Assembly (NCBI GenBank): GCA_937136425.1 | Contig: CAKZON010000019.1 | Coordinates: 62,001-126,000, forward strand | Direction: 5' to 3' | Length of the DNA stretch: 64,000 nucleotides | Source: an uncultured Crocinitomix sp. | Lineage (GTDB): Bacteria > Bacteroidota > Bacteroidia > Flavobacteriales_D > Crocinitomicaceae | In this document: in pieces, positions 24,750-33,058 of the stretch | How positions within the stretch are numbered: the first letter of the stretch is position 1 | Layout of the letters: each line of letters starts with the position of its first letter | Program-made: the position numbers and the translations under genes | The notes under the pieces: model-generated | Seen by the model: only the letters and a program-made list of their open reading frames with translations | The model's database searches: none | What the model was told of the DNA's origin: nothing

Positions 24750-25829
24750 ATGAACATGAATAAACACGATCATGCATTGCTCATAGGGGTGAATTGTTAT
24801 CCTAAAATGGATAAAAATCAATGGCTGAATTATGCGATCTCTGATGTTGAAAGATTTCAGCAGTGGTTATTATCACCTACTGGAGGAAATATGGATGAAG
24901 GAAATATTTCAACCCTCTGTTTTCCTGATGAAGAAATAAGTCATGAAACGCCGCAACCTAATGTGTCAGATTATCGAAATAAATTTGGAGATTATATTGA
25001 TAAGGCCGAGTATATACATACATTAAGTCCAGATGATGATGAGGTAACTCAAAAGAACCTCTATGTAGACCCTGACGGAAAGGTTTATTTAGGACGCCGA
25101 ATTTACCTTTATTTCTCTGGACATGGGTTTGCAAACGTAACCAATAAGGACGATAACGCTATGTTAACGGCGGATGGTGATTACTATTTCAGATTTGGTA
25201 ATCATATCAATGGATGGAAATATTCGCAATACCTTGAAGCAATGGGTGTTTTTAAAGAAATAGTTTTGCTGATGGATTGTTGCCGAACTGTTTCACGAGA
25301 TTTAGAAATTAATTTGTCTGCTCCAGGAAGACCTTTAAGTGATAATCATCCTCGTGTTATAAGAACTATGCGTGCTTATTCAAGTTCACACGCAAAATCA
25401 TCACGAGAAGATAAAAAATCTAAAGGAGGAATTTTTACAACCTATTTAATTAAGGCGTTAGAAAATGCACCTGCAACCAATGATAGTAATGAAATTACAT
25501 ATGAAAGTTTTAAGGCGTTTTTTAAGAATTTAACTAAAGATGTTAAACAAGGGCCAACTGTTTCTTGCGGATTTGATGGTGAAGATATGGTGTTGGCTGT
25601 AAAGGAAAGTTTTAATGAGGTTACCTTAACTTTTTCTGAAGAATGTATAGGTAAAACATTGTTTATTATGAATTCATCCATGCAAAAGATTGAGGAGTTA
25701 ACACAGAAAATTCAAGGGCCTAATATTGCGCTTTCGCTTAAAACAGGATTTTATGGATACGTGGTTAAAGGAACAGATATAACAGGAGGATTTGATGTCT
25801 CACAAAATATAGAGCAGCATGTCGGATAA
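24750..25829 (+). CDS. Caspase-family (peptidase C14) protein
   Basis: 359 residues. The caspase fold starts at once (HALLIGVNCYP). The catalytic His is in YFSGHG (His125) and the Cys in LMDCCR (Cys178 by alignment to DSC of metacaspases; Cys177 is adjacent). The domain ends near GIFTTYLIKALENAP (about residue 235). Residues about 285-355 form a beta-rich tail (TLFIMNSSMQKIEE, then LKTGFYGYVVKG) resembling the N-terminal domain of the next protein. There is no signal peptide or transmembrane segment, so it should act in the cytosol. The operon partners are a hydrolase-like protein and an unknown protein, a setting seen in regulated-death or defence modules, but that role is inferred. Confidence 0.85.
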   Translation: MNMNKHDHALLIGVNCYPKMDKNQWLNYAISDVERFQQWLLSPTGGNMDEGNISTLCFPDEEISHETPQPNVSDYRNKFGDYIDKAEYIHTLSPDDDEVTQKNLYVDPDGKVYLGRRIYLYFSGHGFANVTNKDDNAMLTADGDYYFRFGNHINGWKYSQYLEAMGVFKEIVLLMDCCRTVSRDLEINLSAPGRPLSDNHPRVIRTMRAYSSSHAKSSREDKKSKGGIFTTYLIKALENAPATNDSNEITYESFKAFFKNLTKDVKQGPTVSCGFDGEDMVLAVKESFNEVTLTFSEECIGKTLFIMNSSMQKIEELTQKIQGPNIALSLKTGFYGYVVKGTDITGGFDVSQNIEQHVG

Positions 25830-27555
25830 AAAATTAGGATTAACAATACGCACAGGTGATCGATTAGTTGGAATTACGGTGCTTGATGGAAGTTATAATG
25901 AAATAGCTAGTGGAGTTGGTACGCTCGAAACTCAAGTATCTGCTGGAATCTATAAAATAAACTATCAGGTAGGGACAACCATTCAGGAAGAAATGAAGAT
26001 CATTCAAAAAGACACTGTCATTAGGAATGAATCTATTCGAACTATGAAAGATTCTGTTTTGCCTTTAGCAGAGAATGGTGTAGCTGATTATCAGCAACAA
26101 AATGCTATTCGAATTAGTAAAGTAGATAAGGGAAGTAATTTTTTCATTTTTGTTCGGTCTGATGAGGAGTATAAAATGCTGCCTGATAAGCGAAATAGAG
26201 TAGATATCTATTCTATGGATGGTGAAAAACTGCATAAGTTTAAAGATCTGTTTGACCGGGAAGATGTAGATCGGCAAGAAGATTCTTGGTGTCATGGAGA
26301 AACATTTAAATTACCAATAGGAACTTATCGCGTTCGTTATGCAATAAAAGGAAAAAAATATGAGCAAATTCTTCAGGTTATAGAAAACTATCAAACGCAA
26401 CTTTTTATCAAGGTTGATAGTCATGAATTGGGAATTTTTCATTCTGTAACTACAATGAGTAAGTTAGGAGTTGGTTTTAGCCCTGATATAAAGGAATTAG
26501 ACTATGATAGTTGCGAATTGGCTGTTGATGGTTTAAGCTATAATCAAACTATAGTTGCTGATAGTAATGCTCGGCGAATGGTTAATCATAAATATCTAAA
26601 TCCAATGCTAGGCTTGTATGGTGCCTATCTTTTTATTGCTAATAATGATTTGACAGACCGGACGGATTTATTGAATACAATTTTCAAAAATGTGCTAAAC
26701 ATTATGGGGCCTATTCCTGATGTAATGGCAATAGGATTGTGGTTAAGAAAAGAAAATGCTTTATATCCAGAAAATTCAAGTGAATCACTGAATTCATATG
26801 TGTTTTACGAACCTCCCATGCTAAATGCAGCTTGGAAATTAATATGTGATCTGAGTATGTCGAAGGATGAATTGATCCCTTCAGATTCTTTGAGTTCATT
26901 AATTGCAGGAAACAGCTATAATGAAGGAGCTTTTTTGCTTTGGGATAGAACTGCCGAAATTAAAAGTTTCGAGAGCGCACCTAAATTGCAGACTAGAAAT
27001 GTTGATTTTTCAGCAAATAAAGAGGATATGATTCCGAAGTTATTTGCACGATTAGTTGATCGTAAAAACAGTTCAAGTGAATTAAAAATCGCAGCGCTGT
27101 CATTAAACCATGCAGAAACAAGAGTAGCAGGCTATTTAGATGAAATGTTGCCAGTTGATTATATTCAAAACTTATACAACTTTGTTGAAAAAATGGAGGC
27201 GAATGAGACGATTGGGGTCATGGAATCAATGAAAATTGCTGAAAACATTGATTTAGTAACGCCAGAACTAATCGAAATGATGCACAAATCCTTATCTCAT
27301 TTTTCGGAAGAATTGCGTCCTAAATATAAAGGCTTAATTGATAAATTACGTGATCCAAAAAGCAATTATTTGCAAAAAATAAAGGATTATTTAAATACGC
27401 CAAGTACACCAATTTTTCAATCTAAATCAGTGGAGAGTTTAAATACATTTTTGGATGATTCAATGAGTATTAAGTCGTTCTCTGTTGGAACAAAATTGCC
27501 AAAGTCATCTTTGAATAGTGCTATTCAAGGAATAATGAAGAAGTGGGAACTATAG
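25819..27555 (+). CDS. Unknown protein of the caspase operon, two beta domains plus helical region
   Basis: 578 residues, starting inside the caspase gene (11-base overlap, ATG to TAA). Residues about 5-62 (LTIRTGDRLVGITVLDG, then SAGIYKINYQVG) and about 105-200 (PIGTYRVRYAIKGKKYEQ) look like two beta-sandwich domains, the first similar to the caspase's C-terminal tail. From about residue 210 the protein is mostly helical, with no motif I recognise and no transmembrane segment. It could be a scaffold, regulator or substrate of the caspase. It meets the next gene, on the opposite strand, with no gap between the two stop codons. Confidence 0.7.
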   Translation: MSDKKLGLTIRTGDRLVGITVLDGSYNEIASGVGTLETQVSAGIYKINYQVGTTIQEEMKIIQKDTVIRNESIRTMKDSVLPLAENGVADYQQQNAIRISKVDKGSNFFIFVRSDEEYKMLPDKRNRVDIYSMDGEKLHKFKDLFDREDVDRQEDSWCHGETFKLPIGTYRVRYAIKGKKYEQILQVIENYQTQLFIKVDSHELGIFHSVTTMSKLGVGFSPDIKELDYDSCELAVDGLSYNQTIVADSNARRMVNHKYLNPMLGLYGAYLFIANNDLTDRTDLLNTIFKNVLNIMGPIPDVMAIGLWLRKENALYPENSSESLNSYVFYEPPMLNAAWKLICDLSMSKDELIPSDSLSSLIAGNSYNEGAFLLWDRTAEIKSFESAPKLQTRNVDFSANKEDMIPKLFARLVDRKNSSSELKIAALSLNHAETRVAGYLDEMLPVDYIQNLYNFVEKMEANETIGVMESMKIAENIDLVTPELIEMMHKSLSHFSEELRPKYKGLIDKLRDPKSNYLQKIKDYLNTPSTPIFQSKSVESLNTFLDDSMSIKSFSVGTKLPKSSLNSAIQGIMKKWEL

Positions 27556-28137
27556 CTATCTCAAAAGATACGGGTTTCCAGCACTAACATACTTTGGTAA
27601 GTTGTCCCATTTGGGGTTAATGGCTATTCCAAATTCAAAATTAGCTTCTACAAAATGATATAATTGAAGTGCATCAAATTCAACCAAATTAGGTAGGCGT
27701 GCGCGCGTAAATAAATCCATATAAGCATTGAGGTTATATTGGGCGCCGAAGTAAATTGGAAACTTAATTCTTTTATCATAGTATGCCCACTCTAATCCAC
27801 TTTCTACGCTTAATCTAATTCTTGGAAACCGTGGAGAACCACGAAATCTATATTTAACATCTAGGCGTAAAATCCGCTCAAACGGAAAGACAAAATTGTC
27901 TCCTATTATGTTGTTTAAGGTATAGCCCGGAATAATTGCCCACCGATCATTTAGATTAAAATTTAAACGTATACCTGCACACATGGTAAAACCACGGTGG
28001 TAGCTCTTATCCTCTAAATTACATTGATGATGATGAACATGTTGTATACCTGAATATGCTTCTAATTGAAATTTGGGTTGCGAAAAAACAGCATGGTTAA
28101 GAACAAAAGTAAGTAAGATTAAAAACGTTTTTAACAT
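27556..28137 (-). CDS. Putative outer-membrane beta-barrel protein
   Basis: 193 residues. A signal peptide (MLKTFLILLTFVLNHAVFSQ) is followed by alternating polar and hydrophobic strands such as AGIRLNFNLNDRWAIIPGY and RLDVKYRFRG, typical of a small Bacteroidota outer-membrane barrel. A histidine-rich patch (HVHHHQC) lies near the start of the mature part. The usual aromatic C-terminal residue is missing; it ends NPYLLR. I do not recognise the family. It is convergent with the caspase operon and not obviously part of it. The 173 bases upstream of its start (28138-28310) contain no supported feature. Confidence 0.6.
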   Translation of the reverse strand: MLKTFLILLTFVLNHAVFSQPKFQLEAYSGIQHVHHHQCNLEDKSYHRGFTMCAGIRLNFNLNDRWAIIPGYTLNNIIGDNFVFPFERILRLDVKYRFRGSPRFPRIRLSVESGLEWAYYDKRIKFPIYFGAQYNLNAYMDLFTRARLPNLVEFDALQLYHFVEANFEFGIAINPKWDNLPKYVSAGNPYLLR

Positions 28138-28310
28138 AAACAGAGTGACTTGTAACTATTTATGTCTGGGTTTGTAATTAGTAACCCTCTTTGCTATTAT
28201 TTTAAGCGGAGCTTTTTTGTATTTAATTAATGCCGTTGATTTCCGCTTTTAGCTCTGATAATGTGAAAGACTCAAATTCTTTTAGTGTAAGAATGGGGTC
28301 GCTCGTGACT

Positions 28311-29219
28311 TTATTTCTCGTTGCTTCCTTTTTTAAAAGACTTGAAAAAGTCAATTACCATTCTTCTTTTATCTAAAATAAAGACTAAACAATAAACACC
28401 AAGAGTAATGAAGAAAAGGGTTGATATTAAGCGAAGAAACATTGCAATTGTCCATTCCAACGCTACTTTTACGCGGTGATAAAATGAAACTCCAATAACT
28501 TCTGCCGCTTTAGTTTCTGCTAATGAAAATTGAATAGTACAAAATTCGTTTGATTCGTCAAAGTCACCTAAATTAACACCGAGTTGTTGTAGGTTTTCTT
28601 CAATCTCTAAAATTCGATTTTCAAGGTTAATATACTCATCAATTCTCCCACTTTTTTCTTTAAATAGAATAAGCGAAGCCAATGTTTTTTCTAACGAGGC
28701 TTTTCTAGCGTTTAATTCTAAATAATCATTCGTTTTGTCGTTTTTGATAATTTCTTTGGAATGGGTTTTTCCAATTTTGATGAGTATTCCATAAAGTGTG
28801 TCAAAATTGGCGGGCGGAACTCCTATTTGAAGTTGAAGTTTTCTGTGTCCATCATTTCCAGTTTTACGCTCATATTGTACAATTCCAAAATTGTTTTCAA
28901 CCTGACTTCTTACCATTGCTTCATCATCATCAAATTTTTTGGTGGAAGTGTTTACTTCTGCTATTTTTTCATATTTCTGATCCACACTAACACTTTCCGA
29001 CAAACCTTGATCCATGTCAAACTTGCCTGATTTATATCCGTCAGAGGCATAATTCTTTTTGTTGTCACTTGAGAAATTGTCAAAGTAAATTGCATCTTCA
29101 ATAACTGAATCTACATCTAAAGTATAGCCATAACCTAGCCTAAAAAGAAAAAGTAATGTAAATGCAGTGAGTAGAATTAGGTAAACACGTTTGGCTGTTT
29201 TTGAAAATATTTTGGACAT
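28311..29219 (-). CDS. DUF4349 family membrane protein
   Basis: 302 residues. An N-terminal hydrophobic helix (residues about 12-28) and a C-terminal transmembrane helix (about 262-284, LISTLFFITLGVYCLVFIL) bracket a periplasmic domain. That domain has the DUF4349 pattern: LQLQIGVPPANFDTL, then a coiled coil LELNARKASLEKTLASL and RIDEYINLENRILEIEENLQ. The cytoplasmic tail is short and basic. DUF4349 proteins are widespread inner-membrane proteins without a firmly known function. The neighbours give no clear pathway. Confidence 0.8.
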   Translation of the reverse strand: MSKIFSKTAKRVYLILLTAFTLLFLFRLGYGYTLDVDSVIEDAIYFDNFSSDNKKNYASDGYKSGKFDMDQGLSESVSVDQKYEKIAEVNTSTKKFDDDEAMVRSQVENNFGIVQYERKTGNDGHRKLQLQIGVPPANFDTLYGILIKIGKTHSKEIIKNDKTNDYLELNARKASLEKTLASLILFKEKSGRIDEYINLENRILEIEENLQQLGVNLGDFDESNEFCTIQFSLAETKAAEVIGVSFYHRVKVALEWTIAMFLRLISTLFFITLGVYCLVFILDKRRMVIDFFKSFKKGSNEK

Positions 29220-29314
29220 AGGTGTAGGTTTTCAAACAATATAGATGAAAAGCCTGAGAATAGGGGAGTTATGTGTAGCTAGATTATTGTTTTTAACAAT
29301 AATTAGTATTCTAT

Positions 29315-30241
29315 TTAGTCATCTTCCAAAATTAACTCTAGTAGGCCATGTCCATTGTCTTCAGAGTCTTCTGTTGAAATTAATAAACTCTGTCGGTAAT
29401 ATGCCAGTCCGTTTGGAAACATTGGTCCATGTCCAACTTGGCTACCGGTGCTTGCCATTTTTAAATTTAAACTCCATGGCGCTGCAACCACATTGATTGT
29501 ATCTGGAATATTGGTTCGTCCACTTGTGGCGTCTTCAGATTCAGCTAAGATATCCAATTCAAAATAGGGTAGGGTACTCACTGTTATTTCACCATCTATC
29601 TCTTCCCATTTACTTACTAATTGTTCGCCTTGGTGTTGCTCAAAATGATAAAAAACACCATCAACAACCACAGGAATCCAGAAAAAAGCTTCAAAATCTC
29701 CAAATGACCCTCCGGAAGATTCTCTTCTAATACGTTCATAAATTAACCAACCAGATCTTAAGTTTCCGTCTACCTTTACAGTTGTTTGGCAACCGAAAAT
29801 GGCTTTGCTATGTGCTGCTGGGGTCTGAATCCATTCATTTGATTCTGGAATTTTTAACCGAAGTTCGGGTGCTCCCCAAATGGTAGAAATCACTTCTCTA
29901 TTTGCAGCATCAAATTGAAAATATTCACCATTTGCATGTTCCCATGATTCTTGCGGAACCTCACATAAGTCTACAATGGAATCATTCAGGAAATAGCCAA
30001 TTGGCCATTCTTCATTCGTTCCATACCATCCTTTGAACTCGCTATTATATCCTGTTTCAGTTGGGGTCCAATTAATATCCATGGGGACAATAAGTGGTTC
30101 TTCTCCGTCATCTGAAACAAAAACAAAATAATCGCTATAGTAAAGATAGTTATCAGGTAAGCAAGGTTCAGGTTCAATAGGCTCATCTTTTTTGCAAGAA
30201 ACAACTAAAATAAAAGGCAAAATGAAAAGAATTGTACGCAT
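29315..30241 (-). CDS. Lipoprotein of unknown function
   Basis: 308 residues from the ATG at 30241, which opens a lipoprotein signal (MRTILFILPFILVVSC). A longer frame to 30289 would start inside a terminator hairpin and was not used. The mature protein is rich in Trp, Glu and aromatic residues and looks beta-rich (GWLIYERIRRESSGGSFGDF, FFWIPVVVDGVFYHFEQHQG). The segment GWLIYER vaguely recalls lipocalin-like hydratases of the AttH/CrtC type, but I cannot assign it. The gene is probably transcribed alone. Confidence 0.65.
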   Translation of the reverse strand: MRTILFILPFILVVSCKKDEPIEPEPCLPDNYLYYSDYFVFVSDDGEEPLIVPMDINWTPTETGYNSEFKGWYGTNEEWPIGYFLNDSIVDLCEVPQESWEHANGEYFQFDAANREVISTIWGAPELRLKIPESNEWIQTPAAHSKAIFGCQTTVKVDGNLRSGWLIYERIRRESSGGSFGDFEAFFWIPVVVDGVFYHFEQHQGEQLVSKWEEIDGEITVSTLPYFELDILAESEDATSGRTNIPDTINVVAAPWSLNLKMASTGSQVGHGPMFPNGLAYYRQSLLISTEDSEDNGHGLLELILEDD

Positions 30242-30276
30242 GCATGTTGGACGGTATTCCTTCAAAATACTTACAT

Positions 30277-30308
30277 AAAAAAAGAGCATTGTTTTTGACG
30301 CAATGCTC
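30277..30308 (-). terminator. Terminator of the ten-gene minus-strand operon
   Basis: An 8-bp stem, GAGCATTG (30284-30291) with CAATGCTC (30301-30308), has a nine-base loop. On the minus strand it is followed by seven T. It lies 52 bases after the stop of the last operon gene (30361) and before the lipoprotein gene. Confidence 0.75.
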
Positions 30309-30360
30309 AGTTCAGTAACTAGAAATACCCAAATTTTTTCAGGTGCTTCCGTTACGTATT

Positions 30361-30975
30361 TTATAATTCTATTTGTACAGTGTCTCCTAATTTTTGGATG
30401 GTACCTGGAACAGGAATTTGATTGGTAACGCCAAGTCCAGCACCACTATCTGTCAATACTTCTACTTCAAATCCAAATTGATTTAAAAGTTCGGTTGCCT
30501 CTGTTAGCGACAAACCTGCTAAAGTTGGTACCACCCTAATATCTGCAACAGCTGCAGCAGGTGGTACGGGTACAATTTTGAACTTAAGTTTTGTTGCCGC
30601 ATTCACATTCATGTTGAACTTGTTTGTGTTAGAGGCGTTGAGAGGTGATACATAAACTTTTGTTGCACCAATTACTTTTTTAGTAAGGCTTTTTGTTGGG
30701 CCTGTTGAGGTAGGAGCAGTACCTGATAATGACAATGATATGTTTGCTTCAACTTCGGTTTCAGGTAAAGCATAAAAAGTGGGTTGATAACCAATATCTC
30801 TTAATTGTGTAAGCAATTCATCACCACCTTCTGAATAAATTGCTAATGTTTGCGCCAATGATCCGGCGTCTAGTGCAGCTTGGGCATCTGCTACGCCCTC
30901 ACCAATTGATGAAATTAACTCTCCAAGCGGAGTGGCTAATACATCCTTCATAAAATCTAATGAATTATTCGCCAT
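30361..30975 (-). CDS. Shared-module family member 6, with C-terminal PASTA domain
   Basis: 204 residues, no signal peptide. The N-terminal module shared by six proteins in this operon is present: LGELISSIGEGVADAQAALD at about residues 16-35, then LRDIGYQPTFYALPETEVEA at about 62-81. The C-terminal about 58 residues are PASTA-like (VPTLAGLSLTEATELLNQFG, then QIPVPGTIQKLGDTVQI). PASTA domains normally bind peptidoglycan or beta-lactams outside the cell, which is odd for a protein with no export signal. The C-terminal SAEGSS/PAP module of the family is absent. It is the last gene of the operon, followed by a terminator. Confidence 0.7.
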   Translation of the reverse strand: MANNSLDFMKDVLATPLGELISSIGEGVADAQAALDAGSLAQTLAIYSEGGDELLTQLRDIGYQPTFYALPETEVEANISLSLSGTAPTSTGPTKSLTKKVIGATKVYVSPLNASNTNKFNMNVNAATKLKFKIVPVPPAAAVADIRVVPTLAGLSLTEATELLNQFGFEVEVLTDSGAGLGVTNQIPVPGTIQKLGDTVQIEL

Positions 30976-30986
30976 GATTCGTTTTT

Positions 30987-32369
30987 TTAATTAAAATTTT
31001 CTGTGTCTTTTGCAAAGATTACTGTAACAGTATCTCCAACGTTTACTTCTTCACCAGCTTCAGGTGTTTGTTTAAATGCTTGCCCAATCGTCATTGTGCT
31101 TGATGACTGATATATAGGTTTAAGAACTAATCCAAAAGCAGTAAGACGCTTGCGTGTAGCTGTTTCTGTTAATCCATTTAGTTTTGGCATAATTAATTCT
31201 GTTGGAGCGTTGGTAGCAGGTTCTTGCGAAATAATGTTTAGTTGTACTTCGCTTATTGTACCATCCAATACATAATCTGCTCGGGCAGAATCAATTAGTT
31301 GTAGTTTAAAGCCGTCTTCATCATTTTTGATGTGTGTTTTTAAATTAAGGGATAGATTTGATACTGCAAATCGACCACCGATAGATTCATCTGATGCCGT
31401 TTCCAATTCACTCACAATTGCTTTATAAACCTCGTTTGCAGGAGTTGCTTCTCGCGTTAAAATATCTGTTTTTTCATCTTCTAAACGTTTAATCGTTTCT
31501 TTATGTTCCTTAATGCTTAATTCTAATTCGTGCGTTCTTTTCTTCTCAAATTCTAAGGCTTTTTCAAATTCCAAAGCCCTTCCTCTTTCTAGTTCAAGCG
31601 CTTTATTAACTCTCACTAATTTCGCTTTTTCAATCTCCAAAGCATTTGAGATTTCAGTCACTTTATCTTTTTCAGCAATAAGCGCGTCATTGAGATCACT
31701 AACTTTTGTTTTTTCAGCCTCTAAATCTGCCGTGAGAACTTTAATTTGATCAAAAAGTTCTTTTATTTTTTCGTCGTTGGCTTCATATTCGTCATCCTTT
31801 GGTCTAACAAATACCGTGTGTCCTTCGACAGTATATTCATTTAGCCGTTCAGTTTGATTTAAGGCTGCCTGTATTGCTGGGTATAAAGGATTTTCTTTAA
31901 TGGGTTGTGGTTCTGATAATGAAACCAGATCATAAGACAAATTAGATTCATCCTTTTTAATGCTTTTCGGAATTGTAAAGGGCTCTATATAATAGAGTGT
32001 TCCAAAATTAACAGTGATATTGTGTCTTATTTTTGCTAATTTATAATTAACAATTCCACCTAATCCAATAATTTTTGGAGGTAAATCGGGATCAACTTCC
32101 ACCAAAGATAATCTTGTCATAGGTAGATTTCCAGTAGCTAAAGCGTCATAAATTGGTCTGTAAATTTCGTTAGTTTTGAGCTTGTCTTTTTTTAAATCAA
32201 TGCTAATTGCAAAGTTGCCGTCATCAACAGTAAACCTTGGAATTATAATTGTCCATCTATTTTCAGCGAGGTTGTAAAATTCAACTTTCAAATCTAAACC
32301 ACTGATCCTATTTTGATCTCGGCTAAGTAATGTTCCTGTATATTTTATAATTGGGTCTGTAATTTCCAT
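30987..32369 (-). CDS. Beta-domain / coiled coil / PASTA protein
   Basis: 460 residues, no signal peptide or transmembrane segment. Residues 1-135 form a beta-rich domain of unknown type (SGLDLKVEFYNLAENRWTII). About 200-300 is a long coiled coil that includes five exact-length 14-residue repeats (213-282). About 310-380 is another beta domain (FAVSNLSLNLKTHI). The C-terminal 391-455 is a PASTA domain (MPKLNGLTETATRKRLTAFG, then TPEAGEEVNVGDTVTVIF). It lies between family members 5 and 6 with 11- and 23-base gaps, so it is part of the same transcript. A structural or scaffold role is inferred from the coiled coil. Confidence 0.7.
   Translation of the reverse strand: MEITDPIIKYTGTLLSRDQNRISGLDLKVEFYNLAENRWTIIIPRFTVDDGNFAISIDLKKDKLKTNEIYRPIYDALATGNLPMTRLSLVEVDPDLPPKIIGLGGIVNYKLAKIRHNITVNFGTLYYIEPFTIPKSIKKDESNLSYDLVSLSEPQPIKENPLYPAIQAALNQTERLNEYTVEGHTVFVRPKDDEYEANDEKIKELFDQIKVLTADLEAEKTKVSDLNDALIAEKDKVTEISNALEIEKAKLVRVNKALELERGRALEFEKALEFEKKRTHELELSIKEHKETIKRLEDEKTDILTREATPANEVYKAIVSELETASDESIGGRFAVSNLSLNLKTHIKNDEDGFKLQLIDSARADYVLDGTISEVQLNIISQEPATNAPTELIMPKLNGLTETATRKRLTAFGLVLKPIYQSSSTMTIGQAFKQTPEAGEEVNVGDTVTVIFAKDTENFN
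31524..31733 (-). repeat. Five 42-nt repeats coding 14-residue coiled-coil units
   Basis: Units at residues 213, 227, 241, 255 and 269 of the protein above: TADLEAEKTKVSDL, NDALIAEKDKVTEI, SNALEIEKAKLVRV, NKALELERGRALEF and EKALEFEKKRTHEL. Each is two heptads, so the array would form one continuous coiled coil of about 10 nm. Confidence 0.85.
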
Positions 32370-32392
32370 TTTTTAATCAAATAATGCGTGAA

Positions 32393-33055
32393 TTAAAATT
32401 TACTTAATGAGACCGATTTATTGACCGTTCCAATGTTTACATTGATCACATAAAACCGACCAGCATCAAATTCCGCCTGAGGAATATTAACCGTTGTTGT
32501 TGCTATACCGTCTACATCAGAACTTACCTCTGCAATTTCAAATGTGGGAGAAGTTACTGTCACTCCTCCATTAACTTCGAGTGATGTTTCTTCATCAAAA
32601 TTAAACTCAACTGTAGATTCCGGTAGTTTTTCGCCAACTGAATTTTTTACTGCTGCTTCCAATTCAATTTTATAGACACCCGTATCTAAAACAGGTGTAG
32701 CAGTCTTAACTTGAATAATTGTTTGCGGCAATCCTTCGTTTGGCACAGTTGCTACAAATCTTCCAGAAACTGAACTGTAAATTTCAGTTTTAGAAGTGTT
32801 GCTGCTAGTTAATTTGGCGGGTTGAAATTTAAGTACACTTCTGGTCTGTTTCTTATCGTCAGTTACGGTTTGAAACTCGGAAGTAACCTGAAGGCTAAAT
32901 TCTAAATAAGGTACTTGGTAAATTGTGTTTGGTCTACCAAAAGAATCGTACGGTGCAATGTCTCTTAAGTTGCGTTGGGCGTCACTTAAGCCATCCGCAA
33001 TTCCTTCTAGGATGTCTTGCAACGCAAATGCTGTTATATTAGTTTGAGAACTCAT
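32393..33055 (-). CDS. Shared-module family member 5 (divergent)
   Basis: 220 residues, no signal peptide. The N-terminal module is recognisable but diverged: LQDILEGIADGLSDAQRNLR at about residues 12-31, then NTIYQVPYLEFSLQVTSEF in place of the usual LGFxPTFYxF strand. The middle and C-terminal parts look like a beta-sandwich (GVYKIELEAAVKNSVGEKLP, then DGIATTTVNIPQAEF). The C-terminal SAEGSS/PAP module is absent. It starts three bases after the coiled-coil gene. Function unknown. Confidence 0.6.
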   Translation of the reverse strand: MSSQTNITAFALQDILEGIADGLSDAQRNLRDIAPYDSFGRPNTIYQVPYLEFSLQVTSEFQTVTDDKKQTRSVLKFQPAKLTSSNTSKTEIYSSVSGRFVATVPNEGLPQTIIQVKTATPVLDTGVYKIELEAAVKNSVGEKLPESTVEFNFDEETSLEVNGGVTVTSPTFEIAEVSSDVDGIATTTVNIPQAEFDAGRFYVINVNIGTVNKSVSLSKF

Positions 33056-33058
33056 AAT

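Noticed and set aside
24750..25829. CRISPR-associated caspase (Craspase-type)
   Set aside because: There is no CRISPR array, effector nuclease or TPR-CHAT gene nearby.
30242..30289. N-terminal extension of the lipoprotein at 29315-30241
   Set aside because: Its start lies within the terminator hairpin of the upstream operon and it would disrupt the lipoprotein signal.
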